Below, in pieces: positions 4,966 to 5,269 of a DNA stretch of 5,269 nt (positions within the stretch are counted from its first letter, which is position 1; each line of letters starts with the position of its first letter). The notes under the pieces are model-generated. The model had not been told where the DNA came from. It saw only the letters and a program-made list of their open reading frames with translations, and made no database searches. A program made the translations under genes and the position numbers. The DNA is from DALYDK01 sp964415715 (GTDB lineage: Bacteria > Patescibacteriota > Saccharimonadia > Saccharimonadales > CAIOMD01): positions 1 to 5,269 of the forward strand of contig CAYQBK010000036.1 in assembly GCA_964415715.1 (NCBI GenBank), given 5' to 3'.

Positions 4966-5269
4966 ATGAGTGTGTATATTTCGAAAGTTGCTAGTTTTGA
5001 CGAGTTGAGGGCTATTAAGGGTGATTATAAAGCTATACCTATAGACACCTCATCAAAATACTATAACGAGCCAACCGCGGGTGTGTATAGCTATGGTATT
5101 GCTGGCCAAAGCTACTATTCGCGGCCAAACCCAGCAACGGTTAACCCAGTGGCTGGGGTGCCGGCAGAGCCGCGCTTACGAGTATCTGTTTTAGAAAAAT
5201 TAGCCACTATAAACAATGCCTTACAATCTAGTACATATGACAGGCTATTTGGTGGCAGAGTTGAGTTAT
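4966..5269 (+). CDS. Unknown protein, N-terminal 101 residues, runs off the window
   Basis: An ATG at 4966 opens a frame with no stop to the window end. Protein begins MSVYISKVASFDELRAIKGD. The first 30 residues have a mixed alpha/beta look. A Tyr/Pro/Gly-rich stretch follows (32-69, with YSYGIAGQSYYSRPNPATVNP). From about 70 comes a helical segment (LRVSVLEKLATINNALQSS) ending in YDRLFGGRVEL. No signal peptide, membrane segment or recognisable motif is visible. The upstream Shine-Dalgarno is poor (only GTGG-like bases), so the start is less certain than elsewhere; a GTG at 4972 is an in-frame alternative. Local G+C rises around 5075-5180 compared with neighbours. The gene follows the decayed region 4774-4965 directly. 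Family not recognised. Confidence 0.6.
   Translation, partial: MSVYISKVASFDELRAIKGDYKAIPIDTSSKYYNEPTAGVYSYGIAGQSYYSRPNPATVNPVAGVPAEPRLRVSVLEKLATINNALQSSTYDRLFGGRVEL

Noticed and set aside
4954..4967. TGTGGTTTAATAAT before the last gene as an extended -10 promoter
   Set aside because: It would place the transcript start inside the gene, after the ATG, and there is no -35 match at 16-18 bases.

Overview
The window looks like a low-GC bacterial chromosome segment, read almost entirely on the + strand. Every credible gene uses the standard bacterial code, with TAA, TAG and TGA all serving as stops. The housekeeping sigma-factor C-terminus, the compact layout and the many lineage-specific unknown genes suggest a Patescibacteria/CPR organism, most likely Saccharibacteria (TM7). 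That placement rests on recognition by eye, not on a search.

Layout. Positions 1-302 hold the last 99 codons of the primary sigma factor (rpoD/sigA). Four bases later comes a 190-aa P-loop kinase-fold protein (307-879). An 80-base gap carries an extended -10 promoter and a strong Shine-Dalgarno (SD) site. It drives a two-gene unit: a 274-aa squalene/phytoene-synthase-fold protein (960-1784), overlapping by 8 bases a 580-aa protein (1777-3519) with seven predicted membrane segments and a long Ser/Thr-rich repeat tail. A near-consensus promoter at 3493-3522 lies across the end of that gene. It precedes a gene (3554-4773) that is split by a frameshift into 100-aa and 314-aa frames. Positions 4774-4965 contain no intact gene, but a decayed copy of the repeat tail of the 580-aa protein is visible there. 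A final unknown gene starts at 4966 and runs off the window.

How the genes may work together. Sigma factor plus kinase is housekeeping. The more interesting part is the two-gene unit. The synthase-like protein keeps the family framework, but three of the four metal-binding aspartates of the two DxxxD motifs are asparagine, which suggests a binding or scaffold protein rather than an active prenyl synthase. It appears translationally coupled to the 7-segment membrane protein. The tail relic downstream indicates that this repeat-tail family was once duplicated here. No tRNA, rRNA, CRISPR array or intact mobile element was seen.
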